From the IMG/VR virus record IMGVR_UViG_3300035179_000068, positions 1 to 22,237 of that record: 22,237 nucleotides of DNA; one strand, given 5' to 3'. The notes beneath the pieces are model-generated. The model made no database searches. It worked only from the letters and a program-made list of their open reading frames with translations, and was not told where the DNA came from. This document shows, piece after piece, positions 11,220 to 18,877 of the stretch. The stretch comes from a virus. How positions within the stretch are numbered: the first letter of the stretch is position 1; the number at the start of each line of letters is the position of its first letter. The position numbers and the translations under genes are program-made.

Positions 11220-13886
11220 TCACACTTCGAGTATATCTCCCTTAGCCATCAACTTGACAAGGGGATCGCCCCATGTCTTCCCGAACTCGATGTCCACCGG
11301 AATCTGCCAGCCGAGCCGGCTCCCGTCCGGTAGGATGAGGTTCTTAGCCGTCTCTTCCCACAACTCCTTGATGATCCGCGCCGTCTGTTCTGCATAGGCG
11401 TTGTCCGGCCAGTAGAACTCGAAGGTGATGGAGTCGTGGACTGAGATCACCGGATAGCATTGCCGCTTCCGCAGGGCGGGATGAAACTCGGAAAGCCGGT
11501 GCGCGGCGCTATGGAGCGTCGAGCACCCTGACTGGATTGGGTAGTTGATGCCTTCTCGGATTAGTCCCTCCAAATCGTTGTACCGGCGCACGGCCTTGAG
11601 TAGGGCAGCCGGCGGGAAGTGGCGGCGCTGGCCAAAGATGTTCTCCCGATACCCCCGCTCTATCACGTCTCGCCGGGCCTGGCTGAAGAACGTGGGCAGG
11701 GAGGCCACGACACGCATGTACCGAGCCCTGACCTCGCCCGCCTCTTCCACAGAGCAGTTAAGGCGCTCGGCGATGCCTTCGTCAGTGAGACCGTAGCCAA
11801 TGCCAAACACCAGGGTCTTGCCGGCCCGCCGAAGGTCGGCATGGATGTCCCGCCACTCCATGTCACTCAACTCGGGATCGATGGGCCAGACGCCACGGGC
11901 GATGTAGGTATGGACATCCCGCCCAGCCATTAGCACCTGGAGTAAGGCCTCGTCGCCAGCCATATAGGCCAACCCCCACACTTCCGCCTGGCCCCAGTCC
12001 GCCGTCATCAGGCCGAAACCTGCTGGGGCTGTGAACATCCGGCGGAATGCGTCCTGGGTCTTCAGTTCTGGGATCACCACATCCTTGGGGATGTTCTGCA
12101 TATTCGGCTCGGCGGAGCTGAGGCGGGATGTTTCGGCACCCCCCACCCGGTACTGGGATCGGATGCGCCCATCGGCCTCGATGTGCCGGAGGAATCCTCC
12201 ACGGCCCCCGTCGAGATAGGTGCCCTGGGCCTTCCGCAACTCCTTCAACTCCAACAGGATGGGGATGATGGGGTGGTCGCTCTGGCTCTGGATGGCCTGG
12301 AGGGCGTCGTGTCCGGTCTGCTCATGTTCAAAACACAGGCCAGCGTCGCAGGCCTCACAGCCACGTCCGCTGTCGGTCTTGTAGCCGCTGCTGGGCAGTT
12401 TCAACTCAGAGAAGAGAACCCGCTGGAGACTCTTGTAGTCCAGGTACTTCCAACCGGGTTTGGTCTCGGGGAGAGGTACGGCCCAGAGCCGCTCCTCTGC
12501 ATCCGCCACACGCTGGGCGTAGTGGGCACAGAGTTTGTTGAAGTAGTCCATGTCCACCAGGACGCCGCGCTTCTCCATCTCCCAACAGCACCGCACGAGG
12601 GGCTGAATGATCTGTTCGGATGCCCAGAGTGTGCCTTCTTTCCTTGCCTTCTCCCGCAGCGGTGGGGCGATACGCAGTACGGCATCGGCGTCGGCGGCGC
12701 TGTACTTCCAGAGGAGTTCATCGGGTGCCTCTGTCATCTTGCGCTTGTTGGACGTGACCTGGGTGATCTCCTCCTCGTAGTAGGGCAGGTCGCTGTAGAT
12801 GGCAGTGAGGATCGCAAGACTGCTGCGTTTGGTGCGCCGGGCCTCGGGCGGCATGGCCGCCTCAGCGACTGCATGGTGCAAGAGCATCGTGTCCTCTAGG
12901 ACGCCGTTGACCTCAAAGCCGAATGCCGTGGCTGCGGACACAAACGGCCAGTCCGGCCTTCTCTCTAGGAATCTCAAATCAAAGCTGACGTTCTGCCCCA
13001 CCTTCTTCGTCTCGCTGGCGAAGATCTCCCGCAGGAGCCGGAGTACCTCCGGCCATTCCTCTTCGGTCCAGTGGGAATCCACCGCCCAGGGCGGTGCCGT
13101 CTTGCGCCCCTTCGGGATCTCGGGCTGGGGCACGTTCTTGTGCGAGAGCAGCGGCACCACGAACCCCTCGCCAGCCTCCGTGGAGAAGCTGATGCAGAGA
13201 AGCTCGTCCTTCCGCCAGTCTAGGCCCATGGTCTCGGTGTCGAAGGCCAGCTCTTTCGTATCCGAATGGAGCAGGTAATCGTGGAGAACGTGGAGCTGGG
13301 CCAGGTCGGTGACGGCGAGGTACTCACCAAGGCGGGGCTGACCCAGCTCTCCGTTCGCAATACGAAGGGCCTTCTCGAAATGCTCCTTGACCACATCGGC
13401 GACCTGCCACTGGCCGCGGAGTAGGAAGGCCGGATGATAGCTAGGTATGAGTGGGATGCCGGTTTCTGGTTGAGTGAGGGTCTGGCCGAGGACGGAACCC
13501 AATGTGGTTGCCCGTCCGTAGGCAGCCTGGAGGGCCACATCTCCCAGTGTGACGATGACCAGCGGGGCCACCGTCTGGATCTCCTCAATGAGATAGGGGC
13601 GGCAGTGTCGCATCTCCTCGATCTTCGGGCGCCGGTTGCCGGGCGGGTGGCAACGGATGGCGTTGGCTAGGTAGATGTCCGCAGGCCGAACCCCTGCCAT
13701 CTCGCAGAGAAGGCGTAGGAGCTGGCCGCTCGGGCCGCAGAACGCCTTGCCCTGGCGGTTCTCCTCTTCTCCCGGGGCCAACCCAATGAGCATGATGAAC
13801 CCCGGGGACCCGCGGCCGTTGACTACCCGCGAGCGGCTACGGACGAGGAGGGGACAGAGGTTGCAGTCTGGAGGGGCACCAGGCAT
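11220..13886 (-). CDS. Uracil-DNA glycosylase (family 4) fused to family A DNA polymerase with 3'-5' exonuclease
   Basis: The N-terminal 160 residues are a family-4 UDG. Cys8, Cys11, Cys79 and Cys95 are spaced as iron-sulfur ligands, GLAPGEEENRQGKAFCGPSG holds the catalytic region, and SYHPAFLLR is the HPAxLLR-type motif. Residues about 190-420 are the 3'-5' exonuclease with FDTET, GQNVSFD and the YSAADAD segment. The polymerase domain follows: SRLSSAEPNMQNIP, motif A TADWGQAEVW (Asp630), motif B RRAGKTLVFGIGYG (Arg686, Lys690, Phe694, Tyr698) and motif C SVHDS (Asp818). All catalytic residues are present. Phe sits at the E. coli Phe762 position. The start ATG 13886 overlaps the upstream TGA as ATGA; a GTG one codon earlier is less likely. 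It is the probable replicative polymerase, able to couple uracil removal with synthesis. Confidence 0.95.
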   Translation of the reverse strand: MPGAPPDCNLCPLLVRSRSRVVNGRGSPGFIMLIGLAPGEEENRQGKAFCGPSGQLLRLLCEMAGVRPADIYLANAIRCHPPGNRRPKIEEMRHCRPYLIEEIQTVAPLVIVTLGDVALQAAYGRATTLGSVLGQTLTQPETGIPLIPSYHPAFLLRGQWQVADVVKEHFEKALRIANGELGQPRLGEYLAVTDLAQLHVLHDYLLHSDTKELAFDTETMGLDWRKDELLCISFSTEAGEGFVVPLLSHKNVPQPEIPKGRKTAPPWAVDSHWTEEEWPEVLRLLREIFASETKKVGQNVSFDLRFLERRPDWPFVSAATAFGFEVNGVLEDTMLLHHAVAEAAMPPEARRTKRSSLAILTAIYSDLPYYEEEITQVTSNKRKMTEAPDELLWKYSAADADAVLRIAPPLREKARKEGTLWASEQIIQPLVRCCWEMEKRGVLVDMDYFNKLCAHYAQRVADAEERLWAVPLPETKPGWKYLDYKSLQRVLFSELKLPSSGYKTDSGRGCEACDAGLCFEHEQTGHDALQAIQSQSDHPIIPILLELKELRKAQGTYLDGGRGGFLRHIEADGRIRSQYRVGGAETSRLSSAEPNMQNIPKDVVIPELKTQDAFRRMFTAPAGFGLMTADWGQAEVWGLAYMAGDEALLQVLMAGRDVHTYIARGVWPIDPELSDMEWRDIHADLRRAGKTLVFGIGYGLTDEGIAERLNCSVEEAGEVRARYMRVVASLPTFFSQARRDVIERGYRENIFGQRRHFPPAALLKAVRRYNDLEGLIREGINYPIQSGCSTLHSAAHRLSEFHPALRKRQCYPVISVHDSITFEFYWPDNAYAEQTARIIKELWEETAKNLILPDGSRLGWQIPVDIEFGKTWGDPLVKLMAKGDILEV

Positions 13887-14137
13887 CACTCACCTGTCTC
13901 CTCAATGTGCATCCCGAACCGCGCAAACGGGTTCGGTTGCGGGGTGGGATCGATGGCCCCGCTCACCCAAGTCTCGCGGGCGAGGGGACACAGGTTGTCC
14001 CGTTCGACCTTGCAGTTGCGGCAGACCTGATGGGTCAACTCGTAGATCCCCGTCTCGTCCGGTATCGACACGTGGCGGGGCTTGCCGATAAGCCAGCGAT
14101 GCGGCCTACCGTTAGGGCAGCGGTGGCCGTTTACCAT
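13886..14137 (-). CDS. Cys-rich small protein (83 aa), probable zinc-binding
   Basis: The ATG at 14137 follows the upstream TAA by one base (TAACATG); a longer start at 14167 would overlap the upstream gene. The protein carries GHRCPNGRPHRW, HQVCRNCKVERDNLCPLA, giving four Cys and several His in a compact zinc-ribbon-like layout. The C-terminus is Pro-rich and acidic. Its TGA overlaps the start of the polymerase gene as ATGA, so it should be co-translated with the polymerase. It may be a small DNA- or polymerase-associated zinc protein; this rests on position and Cys pattern only. Confidence 0.65.
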   Translation of the reverse strand: MVNGHRCPNGRPHRWLIGKPRHVSIPDETGIYELTHQVCRNCKVERDNLCPLARETWVSGAIDPTPQPNPFARFGMHIEETGE

Positions 14138-14138
14138 G

Positions 14139-14354
14139 TTAGACGAAGACCTCTCGCGGTACGGCATTCATTTCTTCCCGGTTCCTGTAACCCGTAACCA
14201 GGTACTCTGGCCCAGAATCAGGGGTAGGTATGTCTCGGATGGAAAACAGACGGAAGCCCCGATCATATAGACACACAATCGCGCTTCCGATTTCTTGTTG
14301 CGACCTGGCAGCGTACCTATGGTCCCGTACCGCGTTGTTTCCTTCTGCGGGCAT
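14139..14354 (-). CDS. Hypothetical protein (71 aa)
   Basis: I choose ATG 14354 because GAGAGGAG lies about seven bases upstream; an ATG at 14372, one base after the preceding stop (TAACATG), is an alternative that adds six residues. The body contains SAIVCLYDRGFRLFSIRDIPTP and EYLVTGYRNREEM, an alternating hydrophobic pattern that suggests a small alpha/beta domain. Its TAA is one base from the next ATG. No family is recognised. Confidence 0.6.
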   Translation of the reverse strand: MPAEGNNAVRDHRYAARSQQEIGSAIVCLYDRGFRLFSIRDIPTPDSGPEYLVTGYRNREEMNAVPREVFV

Positions 14355-14373
14355 TTCTTTGCTCCTCTCCATG

Positions 14374-14874
14374 TTATCTTGGCCGTTTCCCGTTTCCACC
14401 TGTAAACCTCGTTAGGCCATAGGCTGCAATGCAGGCCGCGTCGAAATAGTCCTGGGCCAGATTGTCCTCTAGCCCGAACCGAACAATGGCCCATGCCTTG
14501 ATCTCTTCCTTGCTGACGCGGCTGGTTCCCAGGACATTTGTCTTCCAGACTGCGGGATCTACCAGAGAGTGTGGGACACCGAGACGTTCTAACTCGGCCC
14601 GCAGTGCGCCTACGACCATGCCTACATCAATGGCAGCACGGCGGTTTGGTCCTACAAACGGCCGTTCCACGTAGATGTAGTCGCAGGTGGCCAGGAACGT
14701 GCTTGGAAGGTTCTTTTGCAGATCGGCGACCAGGGCTAGGAAGCGATCTTCCGCTCGCCGACCCTTGGCCTCGAACCGATAACGGAGCCGGAGATACTGA
14801 TCCGACTGGCCATCTTCCTCTACGACGAAGGCCGTGATCGAATGGGTATCAGGGTCAATTCCCGCAATCCGCAA
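14374..14874 (-). CDS. RuvC-like Holliday junction resolvase, TTG start
   Basis: The chosen TTG start at 14874 has AAGGAG seven bases upstream, and its first residues (RIAGIDPDTHSIT) are the first strand of an RNase H-like resolvase; the longer frame to 15081 reads through the upstream gene and is rejected. In the 166-residue product the acidic residues are Asp7, Glu70 (CDYIYVERP), and Asp142/Asp145 (AQDYFDAACIA), the RuvC catalytic pattern. VDPAVWKTNVLG and SKEEIKAWA are also typical. The enzyme cuts four-way junctions and branched replication intermediates before packaging. The start overlaps the upstream gene by 20 bases. Neighbours are recombination genes, consistent with the role. Confidence 0.85.
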   Translation of the reverse strand: MRIAGIDPDTHSITAFVVEEDGQSDQYLRLRYRFEAKGRRAEDRFLALVADLQKNLPSTFLATCDYIYVERPFVGPNRRAAIDVGMVVGALRAELERLGVPHSLVDPAVWKTNVLGTSRVSKEEIKAWAIVRFGLEDNLAQDYFDAACIAAYGLTRFTGGNGKRPR

Positions 14875-15106
14875 TTGCCTGCTCCTTGGGCAATTCGCCC
14901 GTGCGTTCGACTTCGGTGATGGCGCCACGGATAGAGGCCCCATCCACTGCGAAGACGCGCACCCCGTCCATAATGGCCGGTCTCTCGAAGTCGAGGAGAT
15001 AGTTGAGCGCATCCCATAGGCCCGCCTTGTAGCCAGCGGCGAAGCAGTGATGCCGATGCCTGGTGCTGGGATTGGGCCCAATGTGATCCAACCAGCTCTT
15101 CTTCAT
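14855..15106 (-). CDS. Hypothetical protein (83 aa)
   Basis: ATG 15106 lies two bases after the upstream TAG, with GAGG/AGAG purines just before it. The protein begins with a His-rich section (STRHRHHCFAAGYKAGLWDALNYL), has a strand-like segment VRVFAVDGASIRGAI, and ends in acidic helix and ADCGN. Its 3' end carries the ribosome binding site of the resolvase gene. I do not recognise it. The tight packing and consistent start support it as real. Confidence 0.65.
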   Translation of the reverse strand: MKKSWLDHIGPNPSTRHRHHCFAAGYKAGLWDALNYLLDFERPAIMDGVRVFAVDGASIRGAITEVERTGELPKEQAIADCGN

Positions 15107-15108
15107 CT

Positions 15109-15831
15109 CTAGGTCCTCGGTGTAGGTGGAATGGGGTCTCTGTCCCTGCCGGCCGCCACGGTCTGATCAGCGACCGCCTTGACGCCCGGGTAGTCTAGGG
15201 CTTCCTTTAGGGCGCGGGCCTGGGCATTGAGGATTACCATGTTGGGCTCCAGCACCACGTCCGGCACCTTGCCCTCAGCCACGGCATGGATCAATGCCGC
15301 CTTGTCCGTGACCTCGGCATGCCAGTTCTGGCGCGTCACTAGGCCGGAGATCTTTGGTGTGCCCGAGACCACGACAGGGACGTAGACGGACTGTGCCTGC
15401 TCCTCCAGGGTCTCTGCCAGCTCGTCCTTGCCGACGGCAGCGGCCTTCTGGGCCCGGGCCATCAGGCGCTCCTGCTCCTTGCGGGCCAGCTCACGTAGCC
15501 GGGCCTCTTCCTCGGCGCGGCGCCGCTCCTGTTCGGTCTGGTAGTCGAGAACAGCCCGCTTGATGTAGTGTTCGGCCTGGGCCAGAACCTCTTGCGCTGG
15601 GCGAAAGAGCTCCATTATCCGTCTGCGGGCCTCATCCAATGGCCGCAGGACGCGCTTTCGTTCTTCCTCTATCTCGCCGGCGCGTCTCTTGACGCCCTTC
15701 AATAGCGCGGCCGCGTTCTCATAGTGTTCAGGCGTCAGGATCTCAAGGGCCTGCGCCTCGCGTAGGATCAGTTGGGCCGAGTTGGTGGCGGCGGTGGCCA
15801 CTTCTTCTGCCGCGTTAGTCCCTGTTGTCAT
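15109..15831 (-). CDS. Coiled-coil phage protein of the recombination cassette (240 aa)
   Basis: ATG 15831 overlaps the upstream TGA as ATGA and has GAGGGAG six bases upstream; an ATG two codons earlier is too close to that site. Residues about 25-150 form a long charged coiled coil (for example VKRRAGEIEEERKRVLRPL and RRRAEEEARLRELARKEQE). The C-terminal part contains a strand pattern ending in NAQARALKEALDYPGV, a pattern I recognise from hypothetical proteins near single-strand annealing or RecA-like genes in many phages. No catalytic motif is seen. A structural or regulatory role in recombination is inferred from the neighbours. Confidence 0.75.
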   Translation of the reverse strand: MTTGTNAAEEVATAATNSAQLILREAQALEILTPEHYENAAALLKGVKRRAGEIEEERKRVLRPLDEARRRIMELFRPAQEVLAQAEHYIKRAVLDYQTEQERRRAEEEARLRELARKEQERLMARAQKAAAVGKDELAETLEEQAQSVYVPVVVSGTPKISGLVTRQNWHAEVTDKAALIHAVAEGKVPDVVLEPNMVILNAQARALKEALDYPGVKAVADQTVAAGRDRDPIPPTPRT

Positions 15832-16436
15832 GTCCATCTCCCTCGCCAGTTGTGAATCTGTAAACACGCCAGGAATGTCGAAAGGTCTCCGGCATCCTTG
15901 TATTGATAAAGAGAATAGGCGCCCTTGCCAGAAAGTTGCACGGCCCACCGCTCCTTGGCCTTCTCCGCCGCCGACCGGCCCTCGTTGTAGGCATTCTGGT
16001 AGGCGGCCAGTTGAAGGGCCGTTATCGGGTTGACCGCGGCCGAAGTTTTGATCTCAATGATTGAAAGGACGCCGCGGATCGGCCCCACGCGGTCGATGGT
16101 TCCGGCGTAGCGGTGCCTACGGGAGTAGACGGGGGCCTCTATGGCCAACGGCTCGAAGCTGGTCTGCTGCCGGAAGTCGGCCCAGGCTTTAACGTACAGC
16201 CACAGTTCCGGGTCTGCCTTCAGTTCGTCTAGGGTCAACTCCCCCTGGTCGTACATGACGGTGGCCCGATGGACTAACGCGCCGCGCTCCTGGGCTGTCC
16301 GCAGTGTCTCCTCATCGACCCCCAGGAAATCGTTGACCCGGCTTATAACCTGGGTCACGCTGGGTACAGGTAGACCGCGGAGATAGTAGGTATGATTGGC
16401 GGGATCGAACTCTAGAACCACCGGCGACTTGCTCAT
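15828..16436 (-). CDS. PD-(D/E)XK nuclease, RecB/Cas4-like
   Basis: The second of two adjacent ATGs (16436) is preferred because GGAGG lies at a workable distance; a longer frame to 16553 reads inside the recombinase gene. In the 202-residue protein, GALVH (His56) is the leading motif, AGTIDRVG gives Asp115, IIEIKTS gives Glu128 and Lys130, and LQLAAYQNAY gives Gln142 and Tyr146. This H-D-ExK-QxxxY series is the RecB nuclease family pattern. The enzyme probably resects DNA ends for recombination with the neighbouring RecA-like protein and SSB. Coupled by overlap to both neighbours. Confidence 0.85.
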   Translation of the reverse strand: MSKSPVVLEFDPANHTYYLRGLPVPSVTQVISRVNDFLGVDEETLRTAQERGALVHRATVMYDQGELTLDELKADPELWLYVKAWADFRQQTSFEPLAIEAPVYSRRHRYAGTIDRVGPIRGVLSIIEIKTSAAVNPITALQLAAYQNAYNEGRSAAEKAKERWAVQLSGKGAYSLYQYKDAGDLSTFLACLQIHNWRGRWT

Positions 16437-17482
16437 CATCCCTCCAGCCACAGCAGCGGCGCCTGACTGATGGCACCTTCCAACTCGGGGTGTTCTTCTA
16501 GGAAGGCGGAAAAACCACGCCGCTGAAACTTGGCACCCCCGTAGGCATACCAAGCGCCGTTCCGTTCGATAACCCCCAGGCGCTCCAGGAGGTCGAGCTT
16601 GGACCCATCCTGATCCACTCCGCGCAGGAAGTCGATGTCGAACGTGACACGCTTCCCCTCGGGGGCGATACTGTTCTTGCGAATGTCGGCCCGCACGGTG
16701 ATGCCGGTGGGGGTTTCCTTCTCCCCCAGCGACCCGATGCTGACGAAGTAGATGAAGAGCGAGCCATAGTAGACCAGCGGGCCCTCTGCGATCATGGCGT
16801 GGTTACGCATGACCTTGCGGCGCTCCCTGTTCCGCGGATCGCCGGATATGTCGATGTGCTGACGGAGCTGGTTCACTACCACCAGGGCGATGTCGTACTT
16901 GGAGATGAGGCCCGTAATCTTCTGCAACTCCCGGCTCACCAGGCGGGCGGCTCCGCCCGGTTGGATGGCATCGTCGATCTCCGCCTCCATCTGCTTCTTG
17001 GTAGGAAGTGCCGCCAGCGAGTCGATGGCGATGCAGACCAGGCGCGAGGCGTCCTCCTCACGGACATAGGCGACGATCTTCTCGATGTCCTGGAAACACT
17101 CTTCCATTGTCGTCGGCGTAAGCGTGACGAGGCGGCTGTGGTCGAGGCCGATCCGCTCTCCACGGTCGCGGCTGTAGCGGTGTTCGGCGTCGATCAGGAT
17201 CGCAATACCGTTGCGCCTTTGTGTCTCGGCCAGGATGTGGTAGGCGACCGTGCTCTTGCCACTGCCTTCACGGCCATAGAGCACGGTCAGCCTCCGCACG
17301 GGGATGCCGGGCCGGCCAATGGCGAAGTCTAACGTCGCGCACTGGGTACTGATGTAGTCCGGTACGTCGGACGATAGGGGTGAGGAGGCCAGGCGGGCTT
17401 GTTCAGAGCCCAGCTTGGCGACCAGACGTTCCTCCAAGGAAAGGCCGTCCTCGGGCGGGGACGCCTTCGCTTTCCTCGCCAT
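16436..17482 (-). CDS. RecA/UvsX-like recombinase
   Basis: Walker A is GREGSGKST at residues 70-78, the catalytic glutamate is in LIDAEH (Glu100), and Walker B is VCIAIDSLAAL (149-159). A VVNQLRQ segment (about 206-212) matches the RecA motif that links the ATP site to DNA binding. The 348-residue length fits the RecA family. It should form filaments on single-stranded DNA and promote strand exchange in replication restart and recombination. It lacks the usual acidic RecA tail; its end is LLWLEG. The start is preceded by one copy of the shared ACGGAGGGAGAGA leader. Downstream nuclease and upstream gp32-like SSB complete a phage recombination module. Confidence 0.92.
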   Translation of the reverse strand: MARKAKASPPEDGLSLEERLVAKLGSEQARLASSPLSSDVPDYISTQCATLDFAIGRPGIPVRRLTVLYGREGSGKSTVAYHILAETQRRNGIAILIDAEHRYSRDRGERIGLDHSRLVTLTPTTMEECFQDIEKIVAYVREEDASRLVCIAIDSLAALPTKKQMEAEIDDAIQPGGAARLVSRELQKITGLISKYDIALVVVNQLRQHIDISGDPRNRERRKVMRNHAMIAEGPLVYYGSLFIYFVSIGSLGEKETPTGITVRADIRKNSIAPEGKRVTFDIDFLRGVDQDGSKLDLLERLGVIERNGAWYAYGGAKFQRRGFSAFLEEHPELEGAISQAPLLWLEG

Positions 17483-17483
17483 G

Positions 17484-17507
17484 TCTCTCCCTCCGTAGGC
17501 CGGGGCC
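17484..17507 (-). repeat. 24-bp leader repeat, copy 1
   Basis: A perfect 24-base match to 17773-17796. On the minus strand it consists of a GGCCCCGGCC part followed by TACGGAGGGAGAGA, which ends one or two bases before the recombinase ATG and contains its ribosome binding site. It lies between the 84-aa gene and the recombinase. Confidence 0.75.
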
Positions 17508-17514
17508 GGACGTG

Positions 17515-17769
17515 CTAGAGCGAGCCACCCAGCCTATCGCGCAATATTGCCAGCCTGTCAGCCAGCATTATGGCCCTGTCCTGACACTCCTTTGCTAGGC
17601 TGGAGACTGTGGCCGGTGTTGGGCGCTTCTCCGCGTCTTCGGCTTCGGGGTCCCCAAGAATCTCGGACAGAAGCCCATGAGCGCGGCCAAGTTCGCACAC
17701 CGCTGACACAAGGATCTCGTGGATCGGTGTGACCCCTGGTTCCTTGCTGCAACCTGTTGGTTCTGGCAT
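17515..17769 (-). CDS. Hypothetical protein (84 aa)
   Basis: ATG 17769 is preceded by the second copy of the shared leader with a strong GGAGGGAG site. The protein is helical and contains two Cys. Segments IHEILVSAVCELGRAHGLL and SLAKECQDRAIMLADRLAIL look amphipathic. It is placed between the SSB and the recombinase genes, suggesting a small mediator, as small phage proteins between these genes sometimes are, but no family (for example UvsY) is recognised and this is position-based inference only. Confidence 0.65.
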   Translation of the reverse strand: MPEPTGCSKEPGVTPIHEILVSAVCELGRAHGLLSEILGDPEAEDAEKRPTPATVSSLAKECQDRAIMLADRLAILRDRLGGSL

Positions 17770-17772
17770 GTC

Positions 17773-17796
17773 TCTCTCCCTCCGTAGGCCGGGGCC
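17773..17796 (-). repeat. 24-bp leader repeat, copy 2
   Basis: The second perfect copy of the leader at 17484-17507; it directly follows the SSB stop and provides the ribosome binding site for the 84-aa gene. With flanking bases, 17785-17798 forms the inverted repeat TAGGCC-GG-GGCCTA. Confidence 0.75.
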
Positions 17797-18674
17797 TACT
17801 CCTTCGGCGCTGAGGCCCGGAGCAACTTCGCCTTCAGGCTTTCCTTAGCCCGCTTCTCTTCCTCCGTCGGGGTCTGGCGAGCCGCCGCCGCCTTCCGTGG
17901 TGTCGGTGCCGGCTCTTCTTCTTTGGGGTCTATGACCTCTCCCGTCAGAGCGGGCAGGTCATCGTCGTCGTCGTCCGCCGGAGGGGGCAACGCGGCCCGA
18001 AGGCGCGGCGTTTCACCAGCGGCCTGGAACGGGTCGTCAGGGCCGGTGAGCAACTTGACCATCTGCTCTGGCGATACGACCTCATATGTGGTAGTCAGGT
18101 CGTTGAGCCCTTCCAGAAGCACGGTCTCCTCAAGGGGGAAGGCCCCATCGGGTAAGGCGATCTGATAGCGTGTGTCCTTCTGTCCCGTGCCCTTCCTGCG
18201 GACGCACACCGGCCTACCGGTCTCGGGGTCGGTGATGTCCTGCTCGTCTGCGGGCAACCGCGAGATCGCATCCCGCAGATCGTCCATCGTCGTCCGTGGG
18301 CAGGGCCACACGCGCACCACCCCATCCTTGGCCGTACCGTCCTCGTTCAGGGAGATGACGTTCATAATCGCTACCCACCGAGGGCCCTTGCGCTCGTTGC
18401 CGTCGCCTCGTCCCTGGGCGCACGCAGGGCAGGATTCGTCGAACATCTTGCGGGGGCAGACTACCGGCCGCTTCTCGGCACCGATGAAGTGGACGGCCAC
18501 CCAACGGTAGAAGCGCCCATCTGGGGCGTCCGCCCGCGGCGGCAGGATCCGCACCCAGTTGTCGGCCCACCGTCCGCCAGCCCCACTCTCAGGCCGGTAG
18601 ATCGGTACGCCGTCTGTGATCTCATCGACTCCGGCCAGAGAGTCGGCAATGTCAGCGCGTTTCCAGTTTGCCAT
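17796..18674 (-). CDS. gp32-like single-stranded DNA-binding protein
   Basis: The core begins at NWVRILPPR with FYRWVAVHFIG. The zinc ligands are His62, Cys73, Cys82 and Cys85 (H-x10-C-x8-C-x2-C), close to the H-x12-C-x9-C-x2-C of T4 gp32. After the OB-like core, the C-terminal third is Pro/Asp/Glu-rich (ADDDDDDLPAL, KEEEPAPTP) and ends in a Lys-rich helix. Acidic tails of SSBs recruit replication proteins. The protein coats single-stranded DNA at the fork and during recombination. It is followed by the recombinase and nuclease genes. AGGAGGAGAAC precedes ATG 18674. The final basic stretch after the acidic part is not usual for gp32. Confidence 0.85.
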   Translation of the reverse strand: MANWKRADIADSLAGVDEITDGVPIYRPESGAGGRWADNWVRILPPRADAPDGRFYRWVAVHFIGAEKRPVVCPRKMFDESCPACAQGRGDGNERKGPRWVAIMNVISLNEDGTAKDGVVRVWPCPRTTMDDLRDAISRLPADEQDITDPETGRPVCVRRKGTGQKDTRYQIALPDGAFPLEETVLLEGLNDLTTTYEVVSPEQMVKLLTGPDDPFQAAGETPRLRAALPPPADDDDDDLPALTGEVIDPKEEEPAPTPRKAAAARQTPTEEEKRAKESLKAKLLRASAPKE

Positions 18675-18684
18675 TGTTCTCCTC

Positions 18685-18858
18685 CTACCCCTCCAACTTC
18701 TTGCTCAGGTCGGCGACCAGGGTGCCGGCCCCCACCAGAACCAGCACTAGGAAGGCCGTTGTGCTGGCGTCAAGTCCGAGCAGGCCAGCAAAGGTTGCCG
18801 CCTTCGCCAGGCCACCGGCCAGGGCCGCCAGCCCTACGATGAGCACATACTTCTTCAT
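18685..18858 (-). CDS. Small two-pass membrane protein (57 aa)
   Basis: A short ORF starts at ATG 18858 with AGGGAG six bases upstream and ends at TAG 18685-18687, ten bases before the SSB start. The translation begins MKKYVLIVGLAALAGGLAKA, then a short turn around GLLGLDAS, then TAFLVLVLVGAGTLVADL and a charged KKLEG end. Two hydrophobic helices separated by a short loop suggest a hairpin membrane protein, with a weak signal-like N-terminus. It fills what would otherwise be a gap and follows another membrane protein. Function is unknown. Confidence 0.65.
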   Translation of the reverse strand: MKKYVLIVGLAALAGGLAKAATFAGLLGLDASTTAFLVLVLVGAGTLVADLSKKLEG

Positions 18859-18877
18859 TTGGCTCTCCCTTCTTGCA

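Noticed and set aside
12183-12899. 238-residue plus-strand ORF inside the polymerase gene
   Set aside because: Antisense shadow of the exonuclease/polymerase coding region; no ribosome binding site or recognisable domain.
14875-15081. Longer N-terminus for the RuvC-like resolvase
   Set aside because: The added residues are Arg/Ser/Pro-rich read-through of the 83-aa gene; the TTG at 14874 has an AAGGAG site and begins at the first conserved strand.
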